This document shows, piece after piece, positions 33,239-39,908 of a stretch of 42,464 nucleotides of DNA. Location: assembly GCA_934102255.1 (NCBI GenBank), contig CAKOSN010000015.1:1-42464 (forward strand), given 5' to 3'. This stretch comes from an uncultured Bacilli bacterium. Lineage in GTDB: Bacteria; Bacillota_I; Bacilli_A; RF39; UBA660. Position numbers and translations under genes: made by a program. The notes under the pieces are model-generated. The model was not told the DNA's origin, did not search any database, and was given only the letters and a program-made list of their open reading frames with translations. Each line of letters opens with the position of its first letter. Position 1 is the stretch's first letter.

Positions 33239-33284
33239 TGGCAGGGACAGAAGGATTTGAACCCTCGCGAACGGTTTTGGAGAG
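33239..33284 (-). tRNA. Partial tRNA-Trp (3' half): displaced att fragment
   Basis: On the minus strand the segment reads as the anticodon loop CTCCAAAA (anticodon CCA), an anticodon 3' stem, a T arm GAGGG-TTCAAAT-CCTTC, an acceptor 3' strand TGTCCCT, the discriminator G and CCA. The 5' half (acceptor 5' strand, D arm, anticodon 5' stem) is missing: upstream sequence cannot pair with ACCGT. It is thus a truncated copy left by site-specific integration with crossover in the anticodon region. The intact gene should be at the other end of the element, right of this window. Confidence 0.75.
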
Positions 33285-33300
33285 ATTAGCCACATTGGTT

Positions 33301-33327
33301 AAAATCGGTCAAAATCCTAGTAAAATC
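33301..33327. repeat. Three AAAATC direct repeats next to the att core
   Basis: AAAATC at 33301-33306, 33311-33316 and 33322-33327, 10-11 bp apart, just inside the element. Candidate binding sites for integrase or excisionase. Confidence 0.45.
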
Positions 33328-33358
33328 GGGTTTTTTCGCAATAATTCAGGGCATTTCT

Positions 33359-33452
33359 AAAGTGCCACTTTTTTGACTTTTTTCGTATCATTTCGACCAA
33401 AGTGTCACAGAAATGGCACAAAATTATTTTTGATAAAAATTCCGTGTGCCAC
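33359..33452. repeat. GTGCCAC-type repeats, putative integrase arm sites
   Basis: Four copies of GTGYCAY: 33362-33368 (AAAGTGCCAC), 33402-33408 (AAAGTGTCAC), an inverted one at 33413-33419 (GTGCCAT on the minus strand) and 33446-33452. They lie between the att core and the integrase gene, where Tn916-type integrases have arm sites. Confidence 0.5.
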
Positions 33453-33536
33453 CTAAAAAAGACCGTCATACTATATAATTATCATTTATTTTCAAAAACA
33501 AATATACTCTATTATTTTTTTAGCTTTTCAGAAATC

Positions 33537-33573
33537 AAAAAAACGAGAGAAAGAACATAATGCTCTTTCCCTC
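33537..33573 (-). terminator. Terminator of the integrase gene
   Basis: 10-bp inverted repeat (33545-33554, 33564-33573; one G-T pair), followed on the minus strand by GTTTTTTT. It overlaps the integrase stop codon. Confidence 0.85.
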
Positions 33574-35161
33574 ATATAATCGTTTTACCATAATCTTTTA
33601 TTTTGTCTTGCGGTAATTTTACTGTAAGTTTTTCCCCAACTAAATCAATGAATTGTTTCATCCTTTCGTTAAAAACTTCTTTACTTGAAATTATTTCATT
33701 ACTATTAAAGATACTTAAAATAGGATATTGTGAAATTAAATAATCTTGACTTGCTTTTAAGTAATCAACAAGGTTCTCATTATTAACTCTTTCTTCAACT
33801 ATATAATCAAGTAGCTCATAATTCTCTTTGCAATTTTCGTTATCTATGTAGCCAGCAATTACAGAAATGATTGCATTTGTTGAAAATTTCCGTTGATATT
33901 TTTCCTTATTACCATAAAAACTTTCTTCTATTTTTTCTACTAGTTTTTTATCATCTTCCTCACCACTATGAGTGTATATCCTATCTAATACTTCTGTTGT
34001 ATGACCAAGTCGTTTAGCAACATCCTTTTTCGGCATACCAGATGATAATAAAAAAGTTGCGTTTGAATGCCTTAATCCGTGTAATGGAACATTTTTAGTT
34101 ATATTATTGTTCTTTCTAAATAATCTCCATTCAGCAGTAAGTCTATTCGGGTCCCAAATCGTATTATTATCCCAATTAGTAAATACATAATCATCGGCTT
34201 TAACTTTTAATCCACTATCTTTTTTAAAAGCTTTATATTGTTTTAATAAAGAAATACAGGCATTGGGTATCCCTATAACCCTGTTACTATTTCGGCTTTT
34301 AACATTTTTCTCAACAATCCGATAACTTGGTACACCACTTTTTGTTGAAATTGTAGCAACCGCCTTATTTATATTTATTGTTTTCTTTTCAAAATCTATA
34401 TCTCTCCAAGTTAATCCTAAAAGTTCTTCACGGCGACACCCTGTATCCATGATAATAAACATGGCAGTTTTAAGCCTAATGTTAGTCGTAGATAGTAACT
34501 CTTTAACATAATCCATTTCCTCAAGGGTAAAGTATTCTTTTTCATCAGGTTTCTCTGTTGGTTTCTTTTTAACAAAACTACAAGGGTTTTCTTTTAATAT
34601 TCTTTCTAACTTTGCAAAATTAAACATGTTGCTTAATACTTTAAAAGCATGGGCTATGGTTGTAGGATGAACAAAATTACCAGATTTTGTTTTGGTACGA
34701 CTTAAATAACCTAACCAATTTTCAACAGTTTCTTCATTTATATCTTGCAAAATAAAGTCTTTAAAATAAGGTAATATTCGCAGATTAATCAAACCATAAT
34801 ATCCCTCGTATGTTGTTTCTTCTAACTGTCCGTTTTTTATCTTTTCTTTAAGATAATTTATATATACTTCAGAAAAACTCTCAAAATTAGAGTAAGCATT
34901 AGCACTTTTCTTGTTATCAACAATTTCCTTTTTTATCTCGTTCTTTTTATTAATTGCATCTACAAGTGTACCCTCTACTGTTGCAGAAATCCTGTTTCTA
35001 CTACCATCAATATTAAATCCATTACTAATTACTATGCGATACTTTCTATTTGGTAATATTTCTGTTATACCTTTTAAATCTTCTAATGTTATATGTTTGC
35101 TGTTTGCTTCGGATGCGGTTATACTAAATTTTGTTAAATCACTTGCTTTAATTTTCGACAT
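33572..35161 (-). CDS. int: Tyrosine recombinase/integrase of the ICE
   Basis: Catalyses integration and excision at the tRNA-Trp att site. Seen: an N-terminal arm-binding region (about 35-90), a SAM-like core-binding domain (about 92-195, FESFSEVYINYLKEKI), and a catalytic domain with Arg243 (DTGCRREELLGLTW), His361 and Arg364 (HGLRHSNATF), His387 (LGHTTE) and the nucleophile Tyr396 (RIYTH). At 529 aa it is well over the usual 380-410: a C-terminal extension of about 120 residues follows the nucleophile, with no recognised domain. The ATG is two bases after the excisionase stop; GAAAGGA lies 15 bases upstream. Confidence 0.93.
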   Translation of the reverse strand: MSKIKASDLTKFSITASEANSKHITLEDLKGITEILPNRKYRIVISNGFNIDGSRNRISATVEGTLVDAINKKNEIKKEIVDNKKSANAYSNFESFSEVYINYLKEKIKNGQLEETTYEGYYGLINLRILPYFKDFILQDINEETVENWLGYLSRTKTKSGNFVHPTTIAHAFKVLSNMFNFAKLERILKENPCSFVKKKPTEKPDEKEYFTLEEMDYVKELLSTTNIRLKTAMFIIMDTGCRREELLGLTWRDIDFEKKTININKAVATISTKSGVPSYRIVEKNVKSRNSNRVIGIPNACISLLKQYKAFKKDSGLKVKADDYVFTNWDNNTIWDPNRLTAEWRLFRKNNNITKNVPLHGLRHSNATFLLSSGMPKKDVAKRLGHTTEVLDRIYTHSGEEDDKKLVEKIEESFYGNKEKYQRKFSTNAIISVIAGYIDNENCKENYELLDYIVEERVNNENLVDYLKASQDYLISQYPILSIFNSNEIISSKEVFNERMKQFIDLVGEKLTVKLPQDKIKDYGKTII

Positions 35162-35163
35162 TA

Positions 35164-35451
35164 CTAGATATTATTGTCCTTTCTACCCGACTCTAAAAAA
35201 GCCTCTAAATCTTGTACTTTAAAATAATTAGTATTACCAACTTTTATATAACTTAACTTACCGTCAGCAACTGCCTTAGCTAATGTATATTTTGTAAGCA
35301 TAGGAAACTCTTTTATTGCATCTTTTGTTTTTAATAAACGATCATCGTTTTTTTCACAACCGTTAGTATTAAGATTATCTTCATATTCTTTTATTAAACT
35401 ACCAATACATGATATTAAGTCGCCAAGAGTGTACTTTTTTTCTTTATCTAT
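35164..35451 (-). CDS. xis: Excisionase-like protein, apparent ATA start
   Basis: The C-terminal half is an excisionase/HTH_17 winged-helix domain (LLKTKDAIKEFPMLTKYTLA, then VADGKLSYIKVGNTNYFKV and LEAFLESGRK), the expected directionality factor next to an integrase. About 95 aa. The frame has no ATG, GTG or TTG before the domain; the first good candidate is ATA at 35451-35449, eight bases after a strong GGGAGG, giving a product starting (M)DKEKKYTLGDLISC. Either ATA is used, or the start codon was lost by an ATG-to-ATA change. Stop is two bases before int. Confidence 0.6.
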   Translation of the reverse strand: MDKEKKYTLGDLISCIGSLIKEYEDNLNTNGCEKNDDRLLKTKDAIKEFPMLTKYTLAKAVADGKLSYIKVGNTNYFKVQDLEAFLESGRKDNNI

Positions 35452-35465
35452 ATACCTTGCCTCCC

Positions 35466-35858
35466 TTACACATTCATTTTAATATCATATTCATATACTT
35501 TATCATATTTATCTTTTATATAATCAAATATTGTATTTATAACTTCCTTTGCTTGCACAGTATCAAAGGTAATTCTACCATCGAACATTTCTTTATTCCA
35601 TTTATTGTCTACTGTACAATCCAACCTATTGCCAAATATAACATTTAGTTTTTCTTGTAATGGAAGCTCAAATACCCATATACAGGTATCATATGTTGGA
35701 TCGAAAGAATCGTATATTTTTAATACAAATCCTTGTTCACGAGAATTATTAAAAACTTCTAATATACCGTCTACTCCCTTAAATTCCTTATTGCATTTAT
35801 CAATAACACTTTTTATAACTCTTTCTGAGTAATTTAAACATTTATGTTTTACAATCAT
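35466..35858 (-). CDS. Hypothetical protein with VFNNxREQG motif, copy 1
   Basis: Unrecognised soluble protein (130 aa). It shares the segment VFNNSREQGFVLKIY ... DTCIW with the 38549 gene (VFNNFREQGLQMILF ... DLCIW), so the two are paralogs at domain level. The rest (GRITFDTVQAKEVINTIFDY) looks like a compact alpha/beta fold. AGGTG lies four bases before ATG; the start overlaps nothing and follows the 56-residue gene. No catalytic motif recognised. Confidence 0.65.
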   Translation of the reverse strand: MIVKHKCLNYSERVIKSVIDKCNKEFKGVDGILEVFNNSREQGFVLKIYDSFDPTYDTCIWVFELPLQEKLNVIFGNRLDCTVDNKWNKEMFDGRITFDTVQAKEVINTIFDYIKDKYDKVYEYDIKMNV

Positions 35859-35865
35859 ACAACAC

Positions 35866-36036
35866 CTATATATTTAATTTATTAATCGTTATCAATTCAT
35901 CACTAGTAAAATTTAATCCATACGGATAAGCGGTTATATCATCCGCAAATTTTTCTAACGAATTTATATCAAACTTTTTATTTGATGATTTTAAAAAATG
36001 CACTATGTTCTTTATATATTCTAATTTACTTTCTAT
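35866..36036 (-). CDS. Small ICE protein (56 aa), apparent ATA start
   Basis: Short gene lying between the ArdC-like gene and the VFNN copy 1. A perfect AAGGAGG (36044-36050) lies seven bases before ATA at 36036-36034; reading from there gives (M)ESKLEYIKNIVHFLKSSNKK and, further on, AYPYGLNFTSDELITINKLN, then TAG. The protein looks like a real small helical protein with a C-terminal PYGLxF patch. No ATG, GTG or TTG lies near the ribosome site in this frame. Family not recognised. Confidence 0.6.
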   Translation of the reverse strand: MESKLEYIKNIVHFLKSSNKKFDINSLEKFADDITAYPYGLNFTSDELITINKLNI

Positions 36037-36049
36037 TTAAATTCCTCCT

Positions 36050-37744
36050 TTAGATTTCAACAAAGTTCATACTGTTATCAGTTAAATCTAACTCTTTGTC
36101 ATAAATTTCTTCATAATTTTTAATTATTTTTTTACTAAAACGATTAATTGTTTCAAACGAGTCATCTAGTTCTTTAAAGTCTTTGTTTTTACTCCATGAG
36201 TATAGATAAGTCATTGAATAATTTTTAGTATCTAATCCTAAATATTTAGAAACTACATAAGCAATGGCTTCTGCCTCACTTTCATATTGTTCCCTATGCT
36301 CTTGATATTCCTTATTGTTATCTTTTAAATGGGTATGTGCTAATGAATGAGCATACTCATGAATTATAACTTTTAACCGCATCAAATCACTAAGATTTTT
36401 CTTTACAACTATTGTTTTGTTATCAAAATCGCAGTACCCCTTAGCACCAGAATCAATGTCTTCATATTTTACTTTGATTCCATCTTTATAAATTGCCCTG
36501 ATAAAAATATCCGTTATTCCATCGGCTCGAGAATCTTCGAGTATAGGGTTTAAAGAACTGTCGATTTCTTCAAATGGCATAGTAGTTTGGCTAACATCGA
36601 AAACATTACCAACTTTAAAATAAGTTGCTTTTTCTTTATAAAATGTTACTGAATTATCTTCTTTATCCTTTAATTTTTTTAATTCTTCCTCTGTTAATAA
36701 ATAAATTGGTTTTATTTTAAATTGAGAATCATTTGTATCAACTTTAATAAATTTTAAAAAAACAGGAAAAAGTATTTTTATTCCCTTTTCCCCTTTATTT
36801 ATATAATAACCCATTTTAGAAAATGCATTAAAAGATGTTACATATTTTGAATCAGGTTTTTGTAACCATATTAAGTATTGATTGTTTAACGAATAATTAT
36901 TGAAATTAACCATATTATCTAAAAACTTTTTTAAATCAGATTCACTACTAAAACGACTGATAGCTTGTTTTTTTAAATCAGTTAAGATGTTTTTAATATC
37001 TTTTTCTAAATTTTCCTTTATGTTGCTATCTTTTTCATTCTTGGCTTTAAAACTTAAATCAGAAATAGATTTTATTTTATCAGTTAATGTTTTGTTATCC
37101 ATTCTAAAATTCATTTTATTTATATCCAATCCAGATAATGCAAAAAATCTGTTAATATCTACATTGTACTTGTTAATAAATATACTACAAATATCTTTCG
37201 TATAATACTTGTTAAAAATTTCCATTGCTCTATTGTATTCCAATGGTACAGAACTAATCGTTTCACTTTGAAGTTCATTCATTGTTTCAATATCAAAAAT
37301 ATTTAAATCATTAGAGAAACTAAGACAGTAGGCTAAATGACCTGCTTTTTCTTTTGATAAAAAATCAGGATGTACCATTAAGTCGGTATAATTATTATGG
37401 TTATATTTATAATCAAGGTATTCATTAACTGTGTTGAGAGGTTTAAATTTATAAACAACATCTCCAACAGGCTCAACTGTTTCTCCATCAATAAAATTTC
37501 CGACTTCGTCAAAACATTCAACGGTACCAATCGGAATCCCTAATTGAAGCATTAACAACATTGTTTCATCTTTTATGATGACATCATTTTTCGAATTATA
37601 AAATACTTCCTCATTAGCAAGTTTGCGACCATAATTATATCTATTAATATTATCTTTAAGATGTGGATTATTTGTTAGTTGTTCTAATTTTTCATAGATT
37701 GGATCAATATTATTGCCTTCATGTTCTGATATAATTAGCACCAA
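36050..37744 (-). CDS. ArdC-like zincin protein with extra N-terminal domain
   Basis: Large element protein (564 aa in the open frame). Seen: from about 270 an ArdC/DUF1738-like region (FLDNMVNFNNYSLNNQYLIW, AFSKMGYYINKGEKGIKILF), and near the C-terminus a zinc protease motif VIIHEYAHSLAHTH (about 463-476) with downstream acidic ligands (ESEAEAIAYVVSKYLGL). ArdC-type proteins protect incoming DNA from restriction during conjugation. Residues 1-230 form an added domain I do not recognise. The start is doubtful: TTG at 37744 directly follows a TGA and lacks a ribosome site, while a strong GGAGG at 37798-37802 serves a different frame (see findings). Confidence 0.7.
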   Translation of the reverse strand: MVLIISEHEGNNIDPIYEKLEQLTNNPHLKDNINRYNYGRKLANEEVFYNSKNDVIIKDETMLLMLQLGIPIGTVECFDEVGNFIDGETVEPVGDVVYKFKPLNTVNEYLDYKYNHNNYTDLMVHPDFLSKEKAGHLAYCLSFSNDLNIFDIETMNELQSETISSVPLEYNRAMEIFNKYYTKDICSIFINKYNVDINRFFALSGLDINKMNFRMDNKTLTDKIKSISDLSFKAKNEKDSNIKENLEKDIKNILTDLKKQAISRFSSESDLKKFLDNMVNFNNYSLNNQYLIWLQKPDSKYVTSFNAFSKMGYYINKGEKGIKILFPVFLKFIKVDTNDSQFKIKPIYLLTEEELKKLKDKEDNSVTFYKEKATYFKVGNVFDVSQTTMPFEEIDSSLNPILEDSRADGITDIFIRAIYKDGIKVKYEDIDSGAKGYCDFDNKTIVVKKNLSDLMRLKVIIHEYAHSLAHTHLKDNNKEYQEHREQYESEAEAIAYVVSKYLGLDTKNYSMTYLYSWSKNKDFKELDDSFETINRFSKKIIKNYEEIYDKELDLTDNSMNFVEI

Positions 37745-37841
37745 CTTTCATTTCACAAAGCAAAATATTTACAATATATTTTTTATTAATAAAAATTCCT
37801 CCACTCAATTATATTTTCTTAATTCTATCTTGAATTTATAT

Positions 37842-38552
37842 TTATATGTTTATATCTTTAATTTTATCTATTTCTATATTTTTAATTTTATTGTAATTAA
37901 TTACTAGTTCACTTTCGTTTCTATTATTGAAATAAGCATAAATATCATTTTTATTTATAGTTGATTTTATAACAGTATTACCGTTAAAACGCTTAGCAAA
38001 CCATTTTGCCGTATCATAATTATCAGTCCAAGATAAAGCCTTAAAATTATTTTTACTATAAGTTCCTCTATAAATCTCTACTTCAGTTGGTAATTGCTCT
38101 AAGTAGGTAAGCTCATCTGAATTCATTAGTAATTTTTTATCACTTTTTTCAAATAATTTTAAAGACATTGTTGGCTTTACATTCACATCTGCATTAGGAA
38201 ATTCAGTATCTGTCCAAATGTACCTTAAATACTTATTGTAATCTTCTTTTGAAAGAAATCCAGTAATTGATTTAAAGAATAGTAAGCGATATGGCTTGGT
38301 TATCATTAGAAACATTTCATCTAAATTTTTAGCGGACATAATATCAGCTTCTTTTTGTTTAAGGTATTTATTTAAATTTTCTTCATCATTTATTATATCT
38401 ATTAGAACAAGTTTATTATTTTCTATAAAAGCAACAGGATTTCTATCTATGAATGGGTGATACACAATAAATGGATATGCTTCGTTGACACTAGGTTCAA
38501 GTTTTAAATAATCGACAGCCAAAAGTTTAATTGATTTTAAGTCAGACTTCAT
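37842..38552 (-). CDS. ADP-ribosyltransferase-like protein
   Basis: 236-aa soluble protein with an R-S-E type mono-ADP-ribosyltransferase signature in its C-terminal half: Arg162 in EIYRGTY, the S-x-T-like LSWTDNYDTAKWFAKRF (Ser174-Trp-Thr176), and an ExE pair in NRNESELVIN (Glu213, Glu215), in the right order and spacing. If active it would transfer ADP-ribose from NAD to a host or competitor protein. The N-terminal 100 residues (LLAVDYLKLEPSVNEAYPFI) are unrecognised. No signal peptide, so it acts inside the cell or is moved with the DNA. Its ATG overlaps the previous stop (ATGA). Confidence 0.55.
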   Translation of the reverse strand: MKSDLKSIKLLAVDYLKLEPSVNEAYPFIVYHPFIDRNPVAFIENNKLVLIDIINDEENLNKYLKQKEADIMSAKNLDEMFLMITKPYRLLFFKSITGFLSKEDYNKYLRYIWTDTEFPNADVNVKPTMSLKLFEKSDKKLLMNSDELTYLEQLPTEVEIYRGTYSKNNFKALSWTDNYDTAKWFAKRFNGNTVIKSTINKNDIYAYFNNRNESELVINYNKIKNIEIDKIKDINI

Positions 38553-39265
38553 ATTTTTATATCACCACCATCAACACTTTTATTGTAACATAATTCAGAA
38601 TCAACAAATTGGGTTAACTTTTGGTTCATTTCTAACATTAAAGATATATTACTTTTTAAATTGGGAGAAAATTCTTCAAAACGAATATTTTCGATTCCAA
38701 CATGATTGTCATCTAAGTATCTAGAATAGCGTAAACCAGACTTACCATTCATAATAACTAAATCGCAAAAATAATTACTTTCTTCCAAAGTTGCCAAAAC
38801 GCCATAATCTTCGTAATCTAAATCATCAGCATCAAGTAATATTCTCTCCAAATCATACATACATCTACTACATTTAAAATTAAAACCATAAACATTATTT
38901 AAATATTTTGGAAAATACTTTTTTATTACATTTAATGTATATTCAGTGGCTTTTTCATATTCACCGTCGGAAAAATACTTAGCAGATTCGTATGCTTTTT
39001 CATCAAATAAGCTATTATTATTAGAGCAGGTTCTATCAGCTATAACCACCATTATTTGAGATGAATTTCTACACACACAAGACCAAATGCATAAATCGTC
39101 ATCAACATCATTGCTACCAAATAAAATCATTTGCAAACCTTGCTCACGAAAATTATTAAAAACATTATAATATCCATTCAACGGCGGGCTCAACTTTTTT
39201 AGTTTGCTTTCTAAAATATCAAAAAACTTTTTACTTAATTCAAAACTTCTATTTTTTTCTATCAT
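38549..39265 (-). CDS. Hypothetical protein with VFNNxREQG motif, copy 2
   Basis: 238-aa soluble protein. Residues about 35-60 carry VFNNFREQGLQMILFG and DDDLCIWSCVCRNS, shared with the 35466 gene. A second half holds CSRCMYDLERILLD, a possible metal-binding cysteine pair, and a C-terminal helical region. AAGGA six bases before ATG 39265 fixes the start. The next gene (ADP-ribosyltransferase-like) overlaps its stop by four bases, so the two products are made together and may form a toxin/antitoxin-like or effector/immunity pair; this is inference only. Confidence 0.65.
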   Translation of the reverse strand: MIEKNRSFELSKKFFDILESKLKKLSPPLNGYYNVFNNFREQGLQMILFGSNDVDDDLCIWSCVCRNSSQIMVVIADRTCSNNNSLFDEKAYESAKYFSDGEYEKATEYTLNVIKKYFPKYLNNVYGFNFKCSRCMYDLERILLDADDLDYEDYGVLATLEESNYFCDLVIMNGKSGLRYSRYLDDNHVGIENIRFEEFSPNLKSNISLMLEMNQKLTQFVDSELCYNKSVDGGDIKI

Positions 39266-39279
39266 CAAAAATCCTTTTT

Positions 39280-39720
39280 TTATATATCAATATTTTCTTT
39301 TTCAGCAATAGCCTTGTTAATATTAGAATCATATATTTTCTTTACTAATTTAGCAATATCTTTTATATCCATATCTGGGTAAAAACTTTTAATTTTTATA
39401 CAGACTAATGTATAATCCTCAATTAAGTATGCTTCATTGTTTATAAGCTCATATTCTATTAAATCTTCTATTTTGATTTTACTAACAAAATCCTTTTTTA
39501 ATTTTGGTTCAACGACCTTAAAAAAATGATTAAGCTTTTTTAAATTGGATATATGAATATATCCTCCATCGCCAATGGTTGCATAGTCACTATCTGGAGC
39601 ATCTTTATTAGTCTTATTCTCATCAAATTGTTTCCTATCAAATGCCCAAAATAATCCTGTTTTATTTAACTCTTCATTATATTTTTTATTATAATTATCT
39701 ATTTCTTTATTAAAATTCAT
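39280..39720 (-). CDS. Hypothetical ICE protein, first gene of the leftward operon
   Basis: 146-aa soluble protein. Seen: TGLFWAFDRKQFDENK (about 22-37) and DSDYATIGDGGYIHISNLKK, a pattern recalling small proteins of phages and mobile elements; no named family can be asserted. The frame is open to 39753, but GGAGG lies six bases before the ATG at 39720, and an attenuator hairpin ends just upstream of it. It is followed by the VFNN copy 2 gene after 14 nt. Confidence 0.6.
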   Translation of the reverse strand: MNFNKEIDNYNKKYNEELNKTGLFWAFDRKQFDENKTNKDAPDSDYATIGDGGYIHISNLKKLNHFFKVVEPKLKKDFVSKIKIEDLIEYELINNEAYLIEDYTLVCIKIKSFYPDMDIKDIAKLVKKIYDSNINKAIAEKENIDI

Positions 39721-39735
39721 TTTATTCCTCCTTAC

Positions 39736-39764
39736 AAAAAAGACCAAGGGCAATGCACTTGATC
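39736..39764 (-). terminator. Attenuator-like terminator in the operon leader
   Basis: 7-bp inverted repeat GATCAAG / CTTGGTC (39758-39764, 39742-39748; one wobble pair) followed on the minus strand by TTTTTT, immediately upstream of the GGAGG of the 39720 gene. A terminator here, before the first gene of the operon, implies attenuation control. Confidence 0.65.
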
Positions 39765-39796
39765 CAAAAAATAGTTCTATACTAGCAACTACTTTA

Positions 39797-39835
39797 ACTA
39801 TACGACTAATTAGAAAGGAGTTGTAGTTGTATAGT
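39797..39835. promoter_or_regulatory. 12-bp hairpin with an anti-Shine-Dalgarno loop
   Basis: Inverted repeat (39797-39808, 39824-39835). In the leftward RNA one position is a C-A mismatch, and the 15-nt loop contains CTCCTTTCTAA, matching the end of 16S rRNA and complementary to the AAGGAGG of the operon's first gene. In the opposite strand the stem is fully paired and the loop shows AGAAAGGAG. Confidence 0.5.
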
Positions 39836-39846
39836 AAAATGATTTA

Positions 39847-39869
39847 GTAATGAAATTGTATATCATTAC
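39847..39869 (-). promoter_or_regulatory. Palindrome at the transcription start
   Basis: Perfect 7-bp arms GTAATGA / TCATTAC with a 9-nt centre, placed exactly where the leftward promoter would start transcription. It could be an operator or a 5'-end stabilising hairpin. Confidence 0.45.
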
Positions 39870-39875
39870 AGTTTA

Positions 39876-39903
39876 ATTGTAGCATTTATAAATTAATTGT
39901 CAA
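39876..39903 (-). promoter_or_regulatory. Strong promoter of the leftward ICE operon
   Basis: Minus strand: perfect -35 TTGACA (39898-39903), 16-bp spacer, extended -10 TG-C-TACAAT (39876-39881). It is the best promoter in the window and gives a leader of about 150 nt before the first start codon. Confidence 0.75.
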
Positions 39904-39908
39904 TCTAA

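Noticed and set aside
39811..39855. Perfect AGAAAGGAG on the plus strand followed by TTG, suggesting a rightward gene.
   Set aside because: The frame ends after six codons; the sequence is better explained as part of the leader hairpin.
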